From: Acanthochromis polyacanthus
Taxonomy: Eukaryota > Chordata > Actinopteri > Pomacentridae
NCBI RefSeq assembly: GCF_021347895.1
Contig: NC_067122.1
Coordinates: 12,017,983 to 12,081,982, forward strand
DNA length: 64,000 nt
Direction: 5' to 3'
Shown here piece by piece: positions 15,176 through 27,290 of this stretch. The notes below the pieces were generated by a model, which was not told the DNA's origin, did no database searches, and saw only the letters and a list, made by a program, of their open reading frames with translations. The first letter of the stretch is position 1; every line of letters starts with the position of its first letter. The position numbers and the translations under genes are program-made.

Positions 15176-15641
15176 ACATGTGGCTGTTTGAGGACAGCAA
15201 AAAAAAAAAAAAAAAGCGTAGGGTTCTTCAGTACCCAGCCTGTTATCTCAGCCATCAAGCATGTGATCCCCTCTATCTGTGAGATTAGAGGAGCTTAATC
15301 ACTGTGAAGATTAACCTTATCAGAAATCACATTTCTTCACACAGTTTCAATTATAGGGACAAACTCGGTGTTAGGGACAGAGTTGGGAGTGGGGCAGCAC
15401 TGAGGACGGAAACAGATGATTGGTCTCATTGAATGGAGATGCCTGCTGGCTGTTTTCCAGCTGTTTTAACATCCTTATCTGAAAATCACGTGTGAAGGGG
15501 CGCACGGCTCTGTTTAATAAACACGCTCCGCTTAAAACATCCCCTGTCTTATATATAGTACCTCTAAGTGCAAGAAATAATAATATATACTGGACGACAC
15601 ACCTACAAAATGATACATCTTCACTACAATAAAAACAATCA

Positions 15642-16156
15642 GGTCAAGGTCATACACCAAAAAAGGCAGATCTACATTATGCACAGGTTGCGTTGGTGCA
15701 ATATCCATGAAATCCTTCAGGTAGTTTCTGACATATGATCCAGAAACAGAATCAAAAAACATTTGAAGTGCCTCACAATGACCTTGAAAATAAGGTCAAG
15801 GTCATGCACCCGGAAAAGCACATCTACATTACCAACAGGCTAAGTGTGCGCAATATGAGTGACATTCCTCAACTAGTTTCTGAGATATGATCCGGAAAGC
15901 AAAAAATATTGGAAGTGCCTCACTATGACCTTGAAAATCTGGTCAAGGTCATGCACCCCAAAAGGCACATCTATACGATATAGAGATGGCCTGGGTGCAA
16001 TATGAATGAAATCCCTCAAGTAGTTTCTGAGATATGCTCCGGAAACGAAATGTGGACGGACGGACGGACGGACGGACGGACGGACGGACGGACGGACGGA
16101 CGGACGGACGTGCCCACGCCAATACCCCCCTCCGTGCCTACGGCCGGCGGGGGATA
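15642..16156 (+). repeat. Three tandem ~150-bp units carrying GGTCAAGGTCA, capped by (GGAC)14
   Basis: Units begin with GGTCAAGGTCA at 15642, 15794 and 15941, so periods are 152 and 147 bp. Each continues with TACACC/TGCACCC, a GCACATCTA-like phrase and TAGTTTCTGA(G/C)ATATG. The last unit runs into a GGAC tetranucleotide array (16054-16110) and then a GC-rich cap ending near GGCCGGCGGGGGATA. The overall build is that of a dispersed mobile repeat with internal tandem amplification; the class is unknown. Confidence 0.8.
16054..16110. repeat. (GGAC)14 tetranucleotide array
   Basis: Perfect GGAC iterations, read directly. They sit at the 3' side of the tandem repeat. Confidence 0.97.
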
Positions 16157-18417
16157 AAAATTGGGCAACTGCACGTTTTCAGTGTTGTGCTGCTGATCCC
16201 ACATCAAAGACAATGTCACGCAGCTACAGCGAACTGTGCTAGAAAAATGACTGTACAGTTGTCGTTCAAAATGTCTTTTGTGTCTGCAGTGATTACAGCA
16301 GGTTTCTGTCATTAAATTTGCGTTACAAATCACCCTAAACTCTAGCTATGTGCTTTACGTTTGCAAGTCAAGTGCACTGCAGCTGGCAAAGGCTGTTAAA
16401 AACAGACCAAGAGTGACTTCCCTGAACGCACTAGAAAAAGCTCATGTGCAGTCCACCATTCATTCCATTTCCCCCAATAATATAAAGGCTTTTTTTATAT
16501 CATTTCCAGCTGAGTGTGAGAGTCTCTATTGCTCTCCTCTGCTACTCTCTCCCCACTCACGTCTGTTCTGCCACTAGAGAAGGAAGCAGCTGAATTAGTG
16601 GCAAATTATTTTTCTAAAGTAACCATTCATAAAACAACAACAAAAAACAATCCAATAAAATAGAGTAGTGGATGCAATAATCGGCCAGGTCAAAAATTTG
16701 CAAATCATAAAGTGATGAGGCTGAAGTGAAACAAACTTGGCAATAATGACAGTTTTGATGCACTTCATCTTACATGAAAGGAATTCTGTCTCTGGTCAGA
16801 TGTTTTCAAGGAGTTAAATCAACTTCCCTATCTTATGTAAAATAGAAGTTGAACACTTGCACAATTGATTGAAACCATGTTTGAGGAAGCTTATGGAAAA
16901 CATGAGGGCTGTAAGACATGAAAAGGTTCCAAGGGGTAGAGAAGTAATTCAATTAGACCCAACGAAAAGCACACTGCATCCCTCACAGGGACTGTTGGAA
17001 GCTTTCCATCTATTCTTCTACACTTTATTAGATCCAGCTGTTGTATATTTGATTATGAAATACTTGCTCAAGGGATTTCAACTGTCCACACTGGGAATGT
17101 TGATATTTTCTGTTAAGGTTCAGAAGGCACCTTTCCAACAATGACCTCATTGAGGGCATGTTTGTTGTGGAATTGGACCAGAACTGGCCCGCGAGTGCCA
17201 CAGAGAACATTGTAAATTTAGTACGTAAACATTATCAAGTGAGGTGAAACAGAGGAAGGGGCTCACTAAGCCTTGTCTGACAGCATTATCGTGGGCATTG
17301 GAAACAGTGGAGGGCACTATGTAAACAGTTTTCTCCCAGACGCCAATAAATCCGGAGCCATTAAAGGCAGGAGTGAGGTGTCGGTTTGCATTTTAACATC
17401 AACTTTCTATAGGGAAGCTCACGCACATACAAAAGCTGTTGTGTTTGCATACACACGCACGCACATGCCCATTGTACAAAAGCACACGCACTCACACTAA
17501 CACACACCGTATACGTAAGCACACATACACACGCGCATTGTGTGACAGAACAAACAAAGTAGGGATATCTGCTTCTGTTGCTAGGATACCAGTTCTTCTG
17601 GCTCCTAAGTAAATCAGGGTGACTGGTGGCACAGACAGCTGTGAAAAATTAGCACAAGCTGTGGTAACAAAGTAAAAGTAACTTTCAACTTAATATTTAA
17701 GGAAAACACATTCATTGCCATGTCTGTCCTAGGATTTTCCTAAGCGGTGTGAGGAATGGGCTTTGTTGTATGTGCGTGGTGTGTGTGCAAAGCATGCCAG
17801 CAGCTGGAAGGAATATCACTAGAAATTCTAAAACTTTAAATGAAACTACATTTGACCAAAAAACTAACTTTATATTGGCATCTATTTATTTACACATAAT
17901 GTCTAATTGATACACTATTCACAGAGAGCACTACATGTATATTAGCCTGCAAATTTTGCACCTGCCTGAGAGCACTTCATTTTTCTTGTTTTTTGACAGA
18001 AAAGCACTAAGACAAGTAATACACTGAACTGCATGGAATAGTGTAATGCTAATTGCCACTCAGTCACATGTGACCCAATGCTCTAACACAACCCTCCACC
18101 GTTAAAACAGTCTGTCCATCTATCAGTCTAAGAGTAAGAAAATTTACAGAACACAATGTGGCTAAACTTTGCAAGATGAGAAAATCATTGTTTTTTTTGT
18201 TTTTTTTTTAAATATGTGCACCTTCGCAGACTGCCATTACATCCATATATTACCTGGACTAGTTCTCAGGTTTCTGTTGGAAGCACCCATTTCTTTTTGT
18301 GCAGTATCACTTAAATGCAGTGGATACATGCCACTATAAAAGCACACAGTGAAAACACTTCGGTTACATTAAGAAATCCTCCATGGACAGGACTCCAAAC
18401 TGTGACCAAAAAGTTCA
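16157..18417. other. Non-coding stretch, no gene recognised
   Basis: No supported gene. An imperfect CA-rich patch lies at about 17420-17536. Confidence 0.5.
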
Positions 18418-18680
18418 AATGGTAAATGGTCTGTATTTATATAGCGCTTCACTATACCGGCAAGGTACCTAGAGCGCTTTACATGATACATCACATTCAC
18501 CCATTCACACACTGATGGCGGAAGCTGCCATGCAAGGCGCTAACCACGACCCATCAGGAGCAATTAGGGGTTTGGTGTCTTGCTCAGGGACACCTCGACA
18601 TGAGCACGACGGGCCAAGGATCGAACCGGCAACCCTTCATTTGCAAGACGGCCACTCTACCCACTGAGCCATGCCACCCC
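18418..18680 (-). mobile_element. tRNA-derived SINE, copy 1
   Basis: Read on the minus strand, the element starts with a tRNA-like head: A box TGGCTCAGTGG (complement of 18661-18671) and B box GGTTCGATCC (complement of 18618-18627), a Pol III internal promoter. The body ends with GCGCTATATAAATACAG and a short AT-rich tail. It is nearly collinear with the copy at 28661-28914. Family name not assigned. Confidence 0.85.
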
Positions 18681-20074
18681 ACATATTCAACCATTTTTTC
18701 AGAGAGCACGAGTTACCGTTTCCCACATTCACATTTGTACAAGTGCATGACGACTGATTTGCAGCCCCTCTGGCCTAATGTGTGCTGGTCATTCTATTGG
18801 AAAATTGTACTTTTTCTTCTTCCCAAGCTCAATCAGTCTCTCTCTGCCTCTCTGCCTACGAAACAATCCATTTTACCATAATGGTGTTCCGAGATGAAGG
18901 AGTCTACAGCTGACCAAATCATGTGCTGATGCAACTAGCTGAGAAAGTTGACCGCACCGGTGCTACTGGTGAACAAGTTAATCTGGAGCCCCGCTGAACC
19001 CGAACAGCCAATCATATTCCATAATAATGGAGCCCCTTCGTCTTCCATTGTCTTTTTGCAGGTCTGCCTGGGCTTCACAACCCTGCGTCCTCCATCAGCT
19101 AAAGGACGCACTCCCCGTCAGAGTGTCTACAGACACTGGTATGAGGTTGTGGTCCAAGCTAGCCATTTGGATCATTAACCTCAGCACAGTGTGGCAGCTT
19201 CATCCTGGTCACCATCCATGTGCTTCCAGGTTTACCTTACTTTCTTTAGTTACTGTATATCAAGGTGAGGTAATTCCTTTATCACCATTCATTTATTTTC
19301 GTATTAATTTCATTATGAGTGTTTTTCACTGTTGTGTTAACTAATTTTATTCTTCATTTCTGTTCAGCAGAATGTCACAGAGGAGAACCCTGGAAGCTTC
19401 TGCCAGCAAACAAAACACAGACCAAGAGATGTGACCAACTAGGTTAGTGAGACAAACAGACCAGTGGGAGATGCAATGCACGCTAGCACAAAGATCTACA
19501 GAGGAGACAACAAAAGCTTACCTAACTGATGTACTTGTAATTTAGTTTCATGGTGTTTTTTTCGCTTGTCATCATCAGAGGGACAGTTAGGCTTCATCCT
19601 CTCATTGAAGTTCTAAACACTGACACCGTTTTAACACCATGATGATGTTGGGCCCTTGTATAATTTGTGGGATCTTATGCAACTTTCATATTGAGCATAA
19701 TGTGCTGCCAGGCTCTATCTTTCTACTCTTCTATTGTCATCTTTGACCCTCTCCATTTGGTTTCAGCAAGGTGTCATGTCTCCACTTTTCCTCATCTGTG
19801 TTTTGAACTAAAAAATCTTGCTGCAGAGCCGTATAATTGCAACTTCCTTCATGACATTTCGGAAAATTCTGAAGCAACAACTACAACATTCAAACAGGTT
19901 CTACTTGATGTAAGCTTTAAACCCATTTGTGCCAGATTTTTGAACACCTCTTCCTCACAGTCCTAGCTCCGTAATAAAAAGTATTCCTGTGTTTATCGCG
20001 GATACAAGTGGCTGAAATTAGTAGAGCTAAGCCTTATTGACAGCATCAGTAGAACTGTTGCTTCTTCACACTGA
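18681..20074. other. Non-coding stretch, no gene recognised
   Basis: No supported gene. The 19190-19240 sequence weakly resembles 1062-1105 (a GGCAGCTTCA...TGATCAC/GGTCAC phrase), possibly an old shared repeat. Confidence 0.45.
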
Positions 20075-20336
20075 CAGGAGTCAGCTGAGGTGGTTCTCCT
20101 AATGATTAGGATGCCTTCCTTTGGAGGGTGTCTGAGCATATCCAACTCGGAGGAGACCAAGAATTCACTGGAAGGATTAAATATCTCTTCTGGTCTGAGA
20201 ATGTCTCAGGATCCCCCATGAGAAATTGGAAAACCCTGCCGAGGAGAGGGAGGCCTAGAACGCCCTGCTGAGCCTGCTGCCACCGTGATCCAACTCTCAA
20301 TAAGCTAAGAAAATGAATGGATGAATGAATGGATGT
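20075..20336 (+). mobile_element. LINE 3' end with GAATG/GATG tail (Rex3/RTE-like)
   Basis: The sequence CAGCTGAGGTGGTTCTCC, ...ATTAGGATGCCTTCC..., CTGCTGAGCCTGCTGCCACC, AATAAGCTAAGAAAATGAATGG follows the usual C-terminal and 3' end order of an abundant fish non-LTR retrotransposon with a GATG-type tail. It is 5' truncated. RTE/Rex3 assignment is from the tail style and is tentative. Confidence 0.68.
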
Positions 20337-23300
20337 TTATATTAAGATACTTGCATCTGTATTTATACTAATAAAATGGATTTCTCATAAGTTGCAAATG
20401 TTTAGTGTTAATTTACCTCTTTCTCATACTGTCCCTCCAATGCACATCAAAAAGGAAACAGAGGGAACGCTGCACTAAAGGACTGTATATTGTCCCCTAT
20501 TATCTACTCCACTTTAGAGTGCATTATGAAAAGACTGCTGAATGGCCAGTATGAACAGGAAATAATTACAGCAAGCAACTATGATCAGACAGGCACCTGA
20601 CTAATGTTTACAGAAAGCTTGAAAAAGAGCAAAACCCATCCTTTGCAGAGGTGGCAGTTTTGTTGCATTTAACTTGCAAAGCAGAAAAAAATGCAAACTG
20701 CACTGATACACTGTGAGCAAATCCACATCTGTGAGCCTGCTGTGACCCATGTCCCCTCTCCCCACACCTCCATCGTCAGGCTGTTATTGAGCAATTATGG
20801 CCATTGATTTTCTCCTCTTCTCAGCACACCTCTGTATGACAGCTGGCCTTTGTAAGTGGCCTCACTGGACTCCTAAGTACTGCCCTCCGTGGCTATACTA
20901 TTTGCTCCAAGATTTGGCCAATTTAACATGGCATTCCTGCGCTGTCCCCTCGAGGTGTACAATAAGGCTCTTTTGAAAAATAATTGCTAGTCTTGGGTGA
21001 GTTTTTCCAACCACGTCGCACAAGAACCTCTTTTTCTATTTTATGATAAGCTTGCTAATTTTGAAGATATTCTCCGAGCTGACATTTTCACTTATCCCCC
21101 AAATTTCAACCCACCTACTTCCTATCACATTAAATGACAACACGTGTCAAAAAATACATTATTCAGTGCAGCTTCACCTTCAGTTGTTCACAGGATCCTT
21201 TTCAGTTTTCAATCAAAATGTCAAACTGACAGATATGTTTGACAATCCAAGGCTATAATTCATCTTTTTAGCGGTTTGCAACGCAGCTTTCATGCACAGA
21301 AACAGCTTATTGTTTCATTCAGGCAGTGTCTTGTGAAGCTGACAGCAAACTCCCGAGGAAGAGGAGCCTCAGTCAAAACACACCATACGCACATATTGTT
21401 TGTGTTGAAGTTGGTAGCCAAAAGCTTTGTCGAACATTATGCAAGCAGGAAGCAGGATGACCTTTTTAAATCCCCTCTGCCACTTCTCCTTCTGTGTTGC
21501 TCTCCTAGCAAGTCTACATCACTTTACACACTTCACCCAACAAATACTGAGTGTAATAATGTACTTTTAGCAAAAAATGGAAAACATTGAACTAAACCTC
21601 CCATCTTGGCAGTTACCACAGAGCGAGCCACTCCGAATTCCATAACAATAACCAAGAAAACAGCGTGCAATTAACAGACTGAGACTCAAGCCATTAGTAG
21701 GGAGTAGTGTGAAACGACTTGATTACTATAAGGTGGGGAAATTGCAGCAAAGCAAGCAAGCCTGAACACTGCTTCTTCCAATGCAGGAATGTTTTACTAG
21801 TTCTCATCATAAACACAGGTGTGTTCTTTGTAAGTATTGCCAGCACATATCTTGTCAGCTATGATAGCTAACAAATGGCACCAAGAAAGACTACATTAGC
21901 ATAAATTATGTTTAAAAAAAACGTAAGAGGGATAGATGATTGGACAGCTGAGTGGATGACATAAATTCAACAATCACATGATTGTTCCAAAATGTCCAAG
22001 CAATTCACCTGATATACAGGAGCAAGCAAAGGCAAGTCAGAAGTGCGGTAGATGACAATCAGTTCATAAGAACTCAGGCCAACAATCTTTCCCTGAGAAA
22101 TGTTGATAAGCTGTTTCAATGAGTATCATTGTTTGACGTTGGCAATGAGTGCGACCAACATCAGTATCGGCATAAACCACAAAAAGCCAAGAGCAGTTCC
22201 GATGTAGTTATAATACAGAGAATGGTAAAGTAAGCTGTCACATAAACATGCTTCCTTATCCAGCATACTGTATGTATCACAGGTGACAAAGGGCATATTA
22301 AGTTTCAAATAAACAGAGCTGGCATGATGAAGCTGAATTCAGTCTTGATATTATTTGGAGTTGAAAATAAAAAATGACTATGAAAACAGTTCATGTATTA
22401 ATATTATGATAAAGTATGTGAGAAAAATAGCACCTTTAAATCTGTGTACCAGTCTCTAGGACTTAAAAATATATTCTACTAGCATTTAGATGAAGTCGTC
22501 AAAAAAATGATTTAGACAAGTTAATATTTCTTACATAATTACATTATTGTTCCGACATGATACTAGTCTACAGGATGTTGACATATAATACCAGTGAGTT
22601 ATTGTCTTGCCCTTGAAGCTGATGGTGTGAGCTCTACTACACACTTTATGCAAGTGTACAATCCAGATAAAATCCCTTAGTCACTGGATAGGCAATTTTA
22701 TGCCACGAATCAATCACCTGAAAGTAAATTATGTACATGTAGGTAAAACTAATGCAGTCTAATATAAATCTAATGCCCTAAATCATCCCTTATTATGTTA
22801 TGATAACGATAATTAATGCTAATGTGAGAGAGGAATTGATTCAACCGTGTGGTCACTTTGGAAGGAGTAGTTTGTGGTGCCCTTGAGGTGTATCACCTCA
22901 TTTACAGAGGTGTTTCTGTTTTCCAGCATACCCTCAGTGATATAAAAGAGATGCACAAAATACTTGTCTGTGAGTATAATGCAAAATGACATACTCCAAA
23001 ATAGATCATGAAGTTGAACTGATATAGCATCAAAAACCTGGCATGAAGGCCTCATTTACACCTGGGCTTTTTACTACAAAGCAAGTTCAACATGAACATG
23101 ATGTGTTTCCATTATCTGGCTTAACTAAACCCAGCAACAATAATAAGGCTAAGCAGTTCCAGGAAGCCGGGTAGTGACTCATAAGTCAACATTTCCAAAC
23201 CTGACCTTTTAAAACAGCAGTATGGAGCATGTTCACATGAAAGGGGTAGTGTTGACCATTCGAAGACATTAGCACATATGTAAACAACTATGAACCTAAA

Positions 23301-24749
23301 CCAGTAGTAGAAATAAAATTTTAAAAAAATGTACCAGTGACTAGAAGAAACATAGCTGCTGCAGCCTAAGCTAGGAAAGAAAGCCGGCAAAAAAACCTAA
23401 CTGAGCGAACATGCAAGTTATTAGGCTTATCAATGTCATGCCCCACCATTAAAGCACAGTCTAACTACAACCAGGCTACTCTTAGGCTACTATTAGATAT
23501 GCCTGTATTGCTCAGGTGTGTAAGACCTTTAAAAGGTCAATTCTTTCAGCTGCGACTTTGTGGTAATTTAAACGGTATTGGAAGCAGGTCAAGAACAACT
23601 ATAAAAACATCTTTCAAACCAGTAAGTACTTCAAATCTTATACGGTCAACAAGTACAATCCTCTAGTCATTTATCAGTCTCTGTTTTGAGATTATCCTTA
23701 TACAATGAATTATAAAACTGTAAAATTTCTTGTAGATGGCAGGAAACAACTAAAGCAAGAATACTAGAATTCTTTCCACTGACAATCTATATTGCTAATA
23801 AAGTATATGTTCATCAGGAAAAGATAAAACCTAATCTGCTCCAGGACAAGTAAGGTATGCAGCACACGTTACCATGGTGATGTATCCTGATAACCACCTT
23901 GTTAGTCCTGAAAACCCAGACTTAAACTTGAAATTAGCTCGCTATCTCCAAATTCTGCTTTGCACTATGGGCAGGTGTCAAGATGATTTATTTTTCACCT
24001 ATTGCATACTATCAGTATGTAGCATACTGAATATTTAAGACTTTGGTGTAAGATCACATTGGATATATCTGGGTGGCCATAACAAACTGGTCAATTTAAT
24101 GCAATAAAACAGATCAATGGGTCTGCTTTGTGTCTGTCTAGCATGGTAAATGCCTGATTAACCAAAACAATTCTGAATATCTGATGACTGACAATTACAT
24201 GAATTCTGTGCAGTAAATAGACATACTTTTTTTTTAAATTCCATCCAATCATGCTATTATGCCACTTCAAGAGGCACATTATTATCCGAAAAAGTCATGA
24301 GAACTACAAAAAAATTTTTACATCCTCTATAGAACTGGATTTAAATACAATCAAATAAAGTCACCCGAGAACAATGTCAGATTCAGGGGAAAACATGCAA
24401 AACACACATAATACACTGAAACATACAGTGTACTGAAGCACTCATATTTCACCATTATCCAAACATACAAAGCATCATTATGCACCTGCCAGAGAGCAAA
24501 CAAGAAAAATGAGCAGACACAACAACAATGAAAAAGTAAGATTATAATTAAAACAAAGGCAAACAAAAACTTTGTTCACTGGCAGCAACAGAGCAGGAAT
24601 TAGGGGCAAACAGCCAAAACCACCTGGACCACGTTAGCAGTAAACCAATTAGCGGTGCTAGCATGGCAGCCATATTGACAGCTTTGAGCACCCAAACTGG
24701 CACACAGAACATTTTAATATTAATCTTAACACGAACAGCTGGTTCTTAC
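20337..24749. other. Non-coding stretch, no gene recognised
   Basis: Mostly AT-rich. Sequence at 20730-20970 is more complex and looks like a candidate conserved non-coding element. No exon that could belong to the minus-strand first-exon candidate at 24750 was recognised here. Confidence 0.5.
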
Positions 24750-24943
24750 CGGCGTGGGGTAAAGCTGTGGTCATCTGAAATGTGTCCCGGATGGTAGTAA
24801 GGTGTTAGTCCGGTCTCCACCTCCCTCCACCGGTCAGGAAAACGTCCTTCTTTTTAGTGCCAGATGCGTGGTTCGAGGCTAATGGCTAACGGCTGCCAGG
24901 AGGAGTCGCTAAATCCCGGAAGCCGCGAAGAAGAGCTACCAGG
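24750..24943 (-). promoter_or_regulatory. Candidate first exon / CpG-rich promoter of an unidentified minus-strand transcript
   Basis: On the minus strand this roughly 200-bp CpG-enriched segment (about 13 CpGs) contains an ETS-like GCTTCCGGGA and ends in a strong donor, ACGCCG|GTAAGAA, with the GT complementing 24749-24748. An ATG at 24774-24772 opens eight codons plus one base before the donor. No downstream exon was recognised to the left, so it could start a coding gene with a long first intron, or a non-coding RNA. The 5' end is uncertain. Confidence 0.4.
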
Positions 24944-25084
24944 AAGATAAACAAAGGTTTTTTGTTTTTTGTTTTTTTCTCTTTATTGATAAATTCTTTA
25001 ACAGAACGTTGTGGAACACAATCTCAATGGCATTTGGTAATGAAACAGAATTAAAGTAAAAAAGAATTAAGATAAACAAAGGTT
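24944..25084 (-). mobile_element. Polyadenylated retro-insertion with 16-bp target-site duplication
   Basis: AAGATAAACAAAGGTT occurs at 24944-24959 and again at 25069-25084. Between them lies a 109-bp insert. Read on the minus strand it ends TTATCAATAAAGAG followed by an interrupted A-rich tail, meaning an AATAAA signal plus poly(A). This is the signature of target-primed reverse transcription. The source (a 5'-truncated LINE or an mRNA 3'UTR) was not identified. Confidence 0.85.
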
Positions 25085-25825
25085 ATTTCCTCCTGAAAGT
25101 CGTCTAGAATCGGCACAAGAGGATTAAAAACAGGTGAGCTTGTATAGTAAACACGAAACAAGCACCTCTAGAAGTTTTTCGTATTATTTTTTTCAGATTA
25201 GCACAGCTTTTATGAACATATATCTACCGCTGACATTTAATATTACTGGACCCACTCTATAAGTTTACTCACCACACTAAGTTTTTTTCATAGTCTCTTG
25301 CTGTATCTTGTTTTTTGTGTGGGTGTGTTTATTTTATTGATCAGAATATGCTAACAGAAGTAGTAACTGTAGATCAAACAAGTGGACGGGGCTTTGGTGA
25401 CTTAGATAAACCTTCTTAAAGGTAACAGCCAATTGCGATGACTCAGTGAATTCACTCTACAAAACTGTTAAAAAATAGAGGTATTTATGTACAGTCCATG
25501 GTTCCAATTGCATTAAATGTGGCCTGCTGTGTGACTGGTTGCTGATGATGATTTACAGATATGCTGCCAATAATGATGGGGTTCCATCGAAGCTGCTGCC
25601 ATAATGTTTACTTGTAAGTCCTGCCCTTTTCAGTGTGTCCCTTCAGGCCTAATCAAAGGAAAATATATAGGTAGTCGTACAGCTGGACAGTAGAACAGCT
25701 ATGAATATTTTCTAATGCTCTTTGATTGTGCCATGAATTATTTGTATAAGGTCTGCCATTTTCAAAAGATGATTTTCGAAGTCATGAAAGTCGCAGCTTG
25801 CCTTGAAGCTTTCAAAGTACAAAGA
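25085..25825. other. Non-coding stretch, no gene recognised
   Basis: AT-rich sequence with no recognised feature. Confidence 0.5.
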
Positions 25826-25995
25826 TAAATGGTCTTTACTTGCATTGCGTTCCTCTACCTTAGTGGTTCTTAAAGCACTTTACAATGCTGGTTCGTTCAC
25901 ACACCATTGACAGCTGCAGAGCAGCCAGGATGAAACTGCTAATTTTGTAATTACTACACCACCCAGTCTACCACCTGAGCCACTGCTGCCCAAGT
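25826..25995 (-). mobile_element. Degenerate tRNA-derived SINE, copy 3
   Basis: Order of phrases matches the other two copies: AAATGGTCTTTACTTGCATT, AAAGCACTTTACA, and a terminal CCACCTGAGCCACTGC that complements an A box. The B box is not intact and the middle is diverged. Confidence 0.6.
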
Positions 25996-26469
25996 AATTA
26001 GTACAAGATGGTGCATTCCAATACTCATACTACCAGACTATATAGTACTCCAGAAAAACAGTTATAAGGTGATCTTACAGGCAGAAATATAACAAATTCA
26101 AAAATTCCCCCAAATTCCCTTTGAGCAAGTCCTCAGCAACAATGGGAAGAAAAAAATGTTCTTTATCACACATCTGACAAATCCAGGCTCAGAGAGAGCA
26201 GCCATCTGCCGTATGTGGTTGGGGTTAGGATAAAGGGGAGAGAGAATGGGACTGCAGAGAAAAATCAGACAAGCAACACATAAAAGACCTATAAACATTT
26301 GGAGGGTTAGCGAGGCCAGCATCTGTATGACAGAAATGTGCAGCTCCACAGTCAAATACACCTGACAGAGGGCAAAAAACAAATTATAGAAGAGAGAAGT
26401 TGTAAAGTTTGTGACATGCAATGGTGGCATGTAACTGTATGGAGTGTAGAGTGAGGCTGCTCAGTGCAT

Positions 26470-26705
26470 CATTTGAAATCATTCAGTGGTCTGGCCTTAT
26501 TGCAGCTAAATAAATGGAAAGTTTAGAGTTACCTGTGCCAGTCTTAACCATGAGCTTTATCAAAAATTAAAGTTTTAAGCCCAACCTTGAACGTTAGAAA
26601 GGGTGTTTGCCTCTTGAACACAAACTGGTAGCTGGTTCCACACGATTGAAGCCTGACAGCTTCAGACTCTGTCGAACATTTTTGATTTAGAATGGCCCAA
26701 TGCAT
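26470..26705. repeat. Diverged teleost interspersed repeat inside the composite
   Basis: The phrases GTGTTTGCCTCTTGAACACA, AAACTGGTAGCTGGTTCCAC and GAAGCCTGACAGCTTCAG are in the order of a widespread fish repeat. Boundaries are approximate. Confidence 0.5.
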
Positions 26706-26999
26706 AGTATGCCCATTTTTTTCACCATGCAAGCATGCTTATCTGTTTGTATCAATAGCGGCCCCATTCCAAATCACATACTTTGTATTTTTACTTACAG
26801 TCCACACTACATCTACCCTTATAAAGTACATACTCTGTCATTCAGTAAGCATACAGTGTGGACATATAATATCACCATAGCAGTACTTAGACTTTGACAA
26901 TTGTGGGCAGTAGTGTGATATGAGCTCTCATCTGACTGTGGACTCAGGCAGAGAATTTTGTTCAAGCTTGTAAACACTGGCACGAGTAATTGTGACATA

Positions 27000-27290
27000 C
27001 ACTACCAGTCAAAAGTTTGGACACACCTTCTCATATAATGTTTTTTCTTTATTTTCATAACTATTTACAGTGTAGATTCTCACTGAAGGCATCAAAAATA
27101 ATAAACACATGTGGAATTATGGACTACAAAAGCAGTAATCAAAGCAAAGGGTGGCTATTTTGTAGAATCTAAAATATAAAACATGTTTTGAGTGTTTTAC
27201 ACTTTTTTGTTTACTACATAATTCCATATATGGTCATTGATAGTTTTAATGCCTTCAGTGAACAGTAATATATTTGAGAAAAGTCAAAGA
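27000..27290. mobile_element. Tc1-derived MITE, right end eroded
   Basis: Begins CACTACCAGTCAAAAGTTTG after a TA at 26998-26999, a well-known fish Tc1 terminus. The inner left arm (CACTGAAGGCATCAAAA) is matched inverted by TTTTAATGCCTTCAGTG at about 27243-27260. The outermost right terminus is diverged or lost. Confidence 0.85.

Noticed and set aside
15642..16110. Spaced direct repeats that could suggest a CRISPR-like array
   Set aside because: Units are long, diverged and contiguous, with no short identical repeats separated by unique spacers, and the genome is eukaryotic.
16016..16333. ORFs with repeated TDGR or PSVR peptides
   Set aside because: Translation of the GGAC tetranucleotide array.
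18600..18680. tRNA-like A and B boxes on the minus strand
   Set aside because: Belongs to a SINE head, also seen at 28850-28914; no complete cloverleaf, so not a tRNA gene.
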